From NCBI GenBank assembly GCA_937911845.1, contig CALDQF010000046.1, positions 1 through 8,083 of the forward strand: a stretch of DNA of 8,083 nucleotides. The letters are read 5' to 3'. Numbering within the stretch: position 1 is the first letter of the stretch; every line of letters begins with the position of its first letter. The stretch comes from an uncultured Phycisphaera sp. (GTDB lineage Bacteria > Planctomycetota > Phycisphaerae > Phycisphaerales > SM1A02). The position numbers and the translations under genes were made by a program. The notes beneath the pieces are model-generated. The model worked only from the letters and a program-made list of their open reading frames with translations. It made no database searches and was not told the DNA's origin. Positions 5,858-8,083 of the stretch are shown here, in pieces.

Positions 5858-7177
5858 ATGACTCAGCCCACTGCAAATACTTCCGAAGCAGCAACCCCAG
5901 CTGAATCCTTCCGCGCTGAACGAAAGGCGACGGCAACTTCAGTGGTTGGAATTTCACCAGTCGATGGCAATGTGGCCACCGTCTTTGCCCGCATTGCATG
6001 GGAATCCGTCGTTCCCACCCCACTGCTCGATGCGGCGGTGGCCGTGCTCTCGGGGGCACCGGCCTGGACCAATCTGGCCAGCCTGTGGTGGGCCGAATCG
6101 GCACAAGGAAAGCCAAAACGAGATGCCATTGCGCGACAGTTGAGGTGGGCCGCCTTGGCCATGATTCCCGCAGCTTTTGTGCCATACACGAGTTGGGGAC
6201 TGCTGCTGTTCGTGCTGGGATGTGCGGGCGCAAGGCTTTGTTGGGGCGGCATGATCACCATTCGCAGCACGCTTTGGCGCTGCATGTACCCCGCGAAAGA
6301 GCGAGGACGGTACGCCGGGTGGATGTCCATCATCACCGCCCTGACCTTGGCCGCAGCAGGCGCCACTTCGGGCATGTTGTTGGAACGCGACCACCAAACG
6401 TTCCGATTTATTTTGCTTGTCGGTGCCATCGCACTTTGGCTGGGATCCATTCTTTACCGAAAGATCCCCGCACCAGCCGAACCAAAGCTGATTGAGCAAG
6501 AACGCGCCGAGCATCGACCCAAACCACGTCCATGGCGTGATGCCATCGCCATTCTTCAGAAAGATCGAGGGTTCAGTCGGTACATGGCAGCGATGTTTGT
6601 GTTTGGCAGTGGAAATTTGATGGCCATGCCCATCATCATCCAAGTCATCCGAGAACGATTTGAACAGGGATACTTTGGCGGCATCCTGTTGGGCTCGACA
6701 CTGCCGATGCTGGTGCTGCCTTTCGCGGTTCCGAAGTGGGCCAAATTTTTTGATCGGGTGCACATCCTCCGCTACCGCTTGGTGCATGGTTGGTTTTTCG
6801 TGAGCGCCAATATCTTTTTGCTGATCGCATCAATGACTGGAACCCTCTGGCTGCTTTTTTTGGCCATTTCCATCCGAGCCCTGGCGATGGCCGGCGGGTC
6901 CATTGGTTGGACGTTGGGCCACCTTGACTATGCCCCACCTGGACAAGCGGGCCGGTACATGGGGGTCCACGTCACTCTGACCGGCCTGCGGGGATTGGTG
7001 GCCCCTGGCATCGGAGCCTTGGCCTATCGCACGATGGAAGTGGCACAGCCAGGGCAAGGAGGCGTGGCCTTCATCCTCTGCGTGGTGCTTTCGTTTGCCG
7101 GAATGTTGATGTTCCGCCGCTCGGTCCACTTGGATGCTGGAGACGCCACCGGACGTCGTGGGGAAGGCGAAAGCTGA
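5858..7177 (+). CDS. MFS-family transporter
   Basis: The protein has 439 residues and is an inner-membrane protein of the major facilitator superfamily; the substrate is not evident. Residues 1-35 are hydrophilic. Hydrophobic segments follow at about 52-70, 93-110, 112-134, 153-173, 182-200, 241-262, 272-292, 306-326, 328-346, 366-387 and 402-420, so 11 are visible and one may be weak or missing. A basic cytoplasmic loop (about 201-238) separates the halves as usual in MFS. Each half has a GRY.G signature after a loop (ERGRYAGW at 148-155 and AGRYMGVH at 364-371), matching the internal two-fold repeat of the family. The start is uncertain: ATG 5858 comes 1 nt after a terminator T-run. The only Shine-Dalgarno-like bases, GGGG 5847-5850, lie in the terminator stem. 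GTG 5942 is an alternative that would drop 28 non-hydrophobic residues. No promoter of its own was found. Confidence 0.85.
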   Translation: MTQPTANTSEAATPAESFRAERKATATSVVGISPVDGNVATVFARIAWESVVPTPLLDAAVAVLSGAPAWTNLASLWWAESAQGKPKRDAIARQLRWAALAMIPAAFVPYTSWGLLLFVLGCAGARLCWGGMITIRSTLWRCMYPAKERGRYAGWMSIITALTLAAAGATSGMLLERDHQTFRFILLVGAIALWLGSILYRKIPAPAEPKLIEQERAEHRPKPRPWRDAIAILQKDRGFSRYMAAMFVFGSGNLMAMPIIIQVIRERFEQGYFGGILLGSTLPMLVLPFAVPKWAKFFDRVHILRYRLVHGWFFVSANIFLLIASMTGTLWLLFLAISIRALAMAGGSIGWTLGHLDYAPPGQAGRYMGVHVTLTGLRGLVAPGIGALAYRTMEVAQPGQGGVAFILCVVLSFAGMLMFRRSVHLDAGDATGRRGEGES

Positions 7178-7354
7178 GAAATCCCCCTATTTCCTCGCGG
7201 ATACCGTCGGCCACAGGTACAGTATTCGATCCCCCTTTTTCGGCGAACAGGGGGCCACCGTCCTGGGTGTTCTGGGTCGGAAGATTCGACAACTCGATCC
7301 CGCGCCGAGGATCACAGGAAGCATCTTTCACCACTGGGGTGAAAGATCAACAAC
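7178..7354 (+). promoter_or_regulatory. Structured leader of rpsA, possible autoregulatory site
   Basis: The 177-nt gap contains three successive stem-loops. The first is CCCCCT/AGGGGG (7231-7236 with 7249-7254). The second is GATCC/GGATC (7296-7300 with 7309-7313). The third is a perfect 10-bp stem, 7323-7332 with 7338-7347, with a 5-nt loop. The third ends 7 nt before ATG 7355. There is no free Shine-Dalgarno site; the only anti-SD match, GGTGA (7338-7342), is inside its 3' arm and 12 nt from the ATG. The E. coli rpsA leader is known to have several hairpins, no strong Shine-Dalgarno site and autogenous control by S1, so a comparable role is plausible. No convincing promoter was identified here. 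Confidence 0.55.
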
Positions 7355-8083
7355 ATGATTGATTACAACCTGATCGCCTCCATCGGCAACGTTGATGCCG
7401 ATGTTGAAAAGCACCTCTCCGAAGCATTCGGGAACGCCGAACAAGACAACGTGATGGATACCGTCCTTGGCAGCGATGTTTCCAACACCGCTGCCCCCGG
7501 TGAACTGGTGTCCGGCACCGTCGTCGGCAAAGCCGGTGATGATGTCATCATCGAACTCGGCCTGAAGAGTGAAGGCCGCGTGCATCGCAGCGAATTCGAA
7601 AATTGGGACGAAATTGCCGCCGGCGATGAAATCGAAGTTCTCTTTGAAGGCGTCGACGACCTCAGTGGTGAAGTCACCGTCTCCAAGCGAAAAGCCGACC
7701 GCATCCGTGGTTGGGAAAAAATCCTCGAAGACCACAACGAAGGCGACGAGATCGAAGGCCTTGGCGTCCGAAAAATCAAAGGCGGACTCTTGGTCGACAT
7801 TGGCGTACCTGTCTTTATGCCCGCCTCTCAGGTGGACATCCGTCGACAAACCGACTTGGGTGATTTTGTTGGCCGAACCATTCGCGCCGTCATCCTCAAG
7901 ATCGACGAAGAACGACGCAACATCGTCATCAGCCGTCGCAAGCTGCAAGAAAAGGAACGTGCCGAAGCACGCGACACCATCTTGGGCAAGATCGACGAAG
8001 GGCAGACGGTCACCGGTACCGTGACGAACATCGCCGACTTTGGTGCGTTCATCGACCTCGGTGGCGTCGACGGACTGCTGCAC
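7355..8083 (+). CDS. rpsA: 30S ribosomal protein S1, 3' part beyond window
   Basis: The frame is open from ATG 7355 to the last base, giving 243 residues; a full S1 normally has four to six S1 domains. S1 binds mRNA and helps the 30S subunit start translation, mainly on messages that are structured or lack a Shine-Dalgarno site. Residues 1-45 are an acidic N-terminal stretch. S1 domain 1 spans about 48-113 (GELVSGTVVGKAGDDVIIELGLKSEG). Domain 2 spans about 129-196 with the typical IKGGLLVDIGVPVFMPASQ. Domain 3 begins about 215 with the canonical NIADFGAFIDLGGVDGLLH before the window ends. Gene use of GAA, GAC and GTC codons is biased, as expected for high expression. ATG 7355 fits the family N-terminus; the next ATG is in domain-less sequence at residue 34. 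A long antisense open frame over this gene is a by-product of its codon use. Confidence 0.95.
   Translation, partial: MIDYNLIASIGNVDADVEKHLSEAFGNAEQDNVMDTVLGSDVSNTAAPGELVSGTVVGKAGDDVIIELGLKSEGRVHRSEFENWDEIAAGDEIEVLFEGVDDLSGEVTVSKRKADRIRGWEKILEDHNEGDEIEGLGVRKIKGGLLVDIGVPVFMPASQVDIRRQTDLGDFVGRTIRAVILKIDEERRNIVISRRKLQEKERAEARDTILGKIDEGQTVTGTVTNIADFGAFIDLGGVDGLLH

Noticed and set aside
5954..6787. Minus-strand open frame of 277 codons opposite the MFS gene.
   Set aside because: The plus strand encodes a coherent membrane protein with MFS signatures; the antisense product is His/Gln-rich without recognisable features.
7218..7223. TACAGT as a -10 for rpsA.
   Set aside because: No acceptable -35 occurs 16-18 bp upstream, and a transcript from there is not otherwise supported.
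7328..8083. Minus-strand open frame of 251 codons opposite rpsA.
   Set aside because: The plus strand clearly encodes S1 domains; biased GAA/GAC/GTC codon use leaves the antisense frame free of stops.

Overview
The window is about 58% GC by eye and holds six protein genes in short head-to-head and tail-to-tail units, with no tRNA, rRNA, CRISPR array or insertion sequence. Two large, poorly conserved exported proteins, a tiny lipoprotein, little use of strong Shine-Dalgarno sites and the ordinary housekeeping genes suggest a Planctomycetota chromosome, perhaps class Phycisphaerae. This placement is an inference from style only; no marker gene here settles it.

Layout. 1-1020 (-) is the 5' part of a family GH57 glycosidase that runs off the left edge. 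It is divergent from pyrE (1080-1619, +), orotate phosphoribosyltransferase. The 59-bp gap between them holds a near-palindromic -10 element usable in both directions. pyrE meets a long exported helical-repeat protein (1620-4034, -) tail to tail: the two stop codons touch and lie in a 14-bp direct repeat. Divergent from that gene is a second exported protein of unknown function (4125-5132, +).

5133-5480 has no protein gene. It contains an approximately 190-nt inverted-repeat structure (5140-5330) with a 25-bp closing helix in minus-strand RNA, three internal hairpins, and a sigma70-like promoter placed to start transcription at its minus-strand edge. This is the most interesting object in the window: a candidate structured ncRNA with the size and general shape of 6S RNA. 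A plus-strand promoter then serves a small lipoprotein gene (5481-5750), followed by two hairpins and a textbook intrinsic terminator whose U-tract ends 1 nt before the start codon of an MFS transporter gene (5858-7177). The window closes with the leader (7178-7354) and first 243 codons of rpsA, ribosomal protein S1.

How it works together. The genes do not form one pathway. The common thread is RNA-level control: four of the six starts (4125, 5481, 5858, 7355) have a hairpin ending beside, or covering, the presumed ribosome-binding site. The promoters of the 4125 and 5481 genes share the same -35, the same 18-bp spacer ending in GGGG, and the same distance to the ATG.
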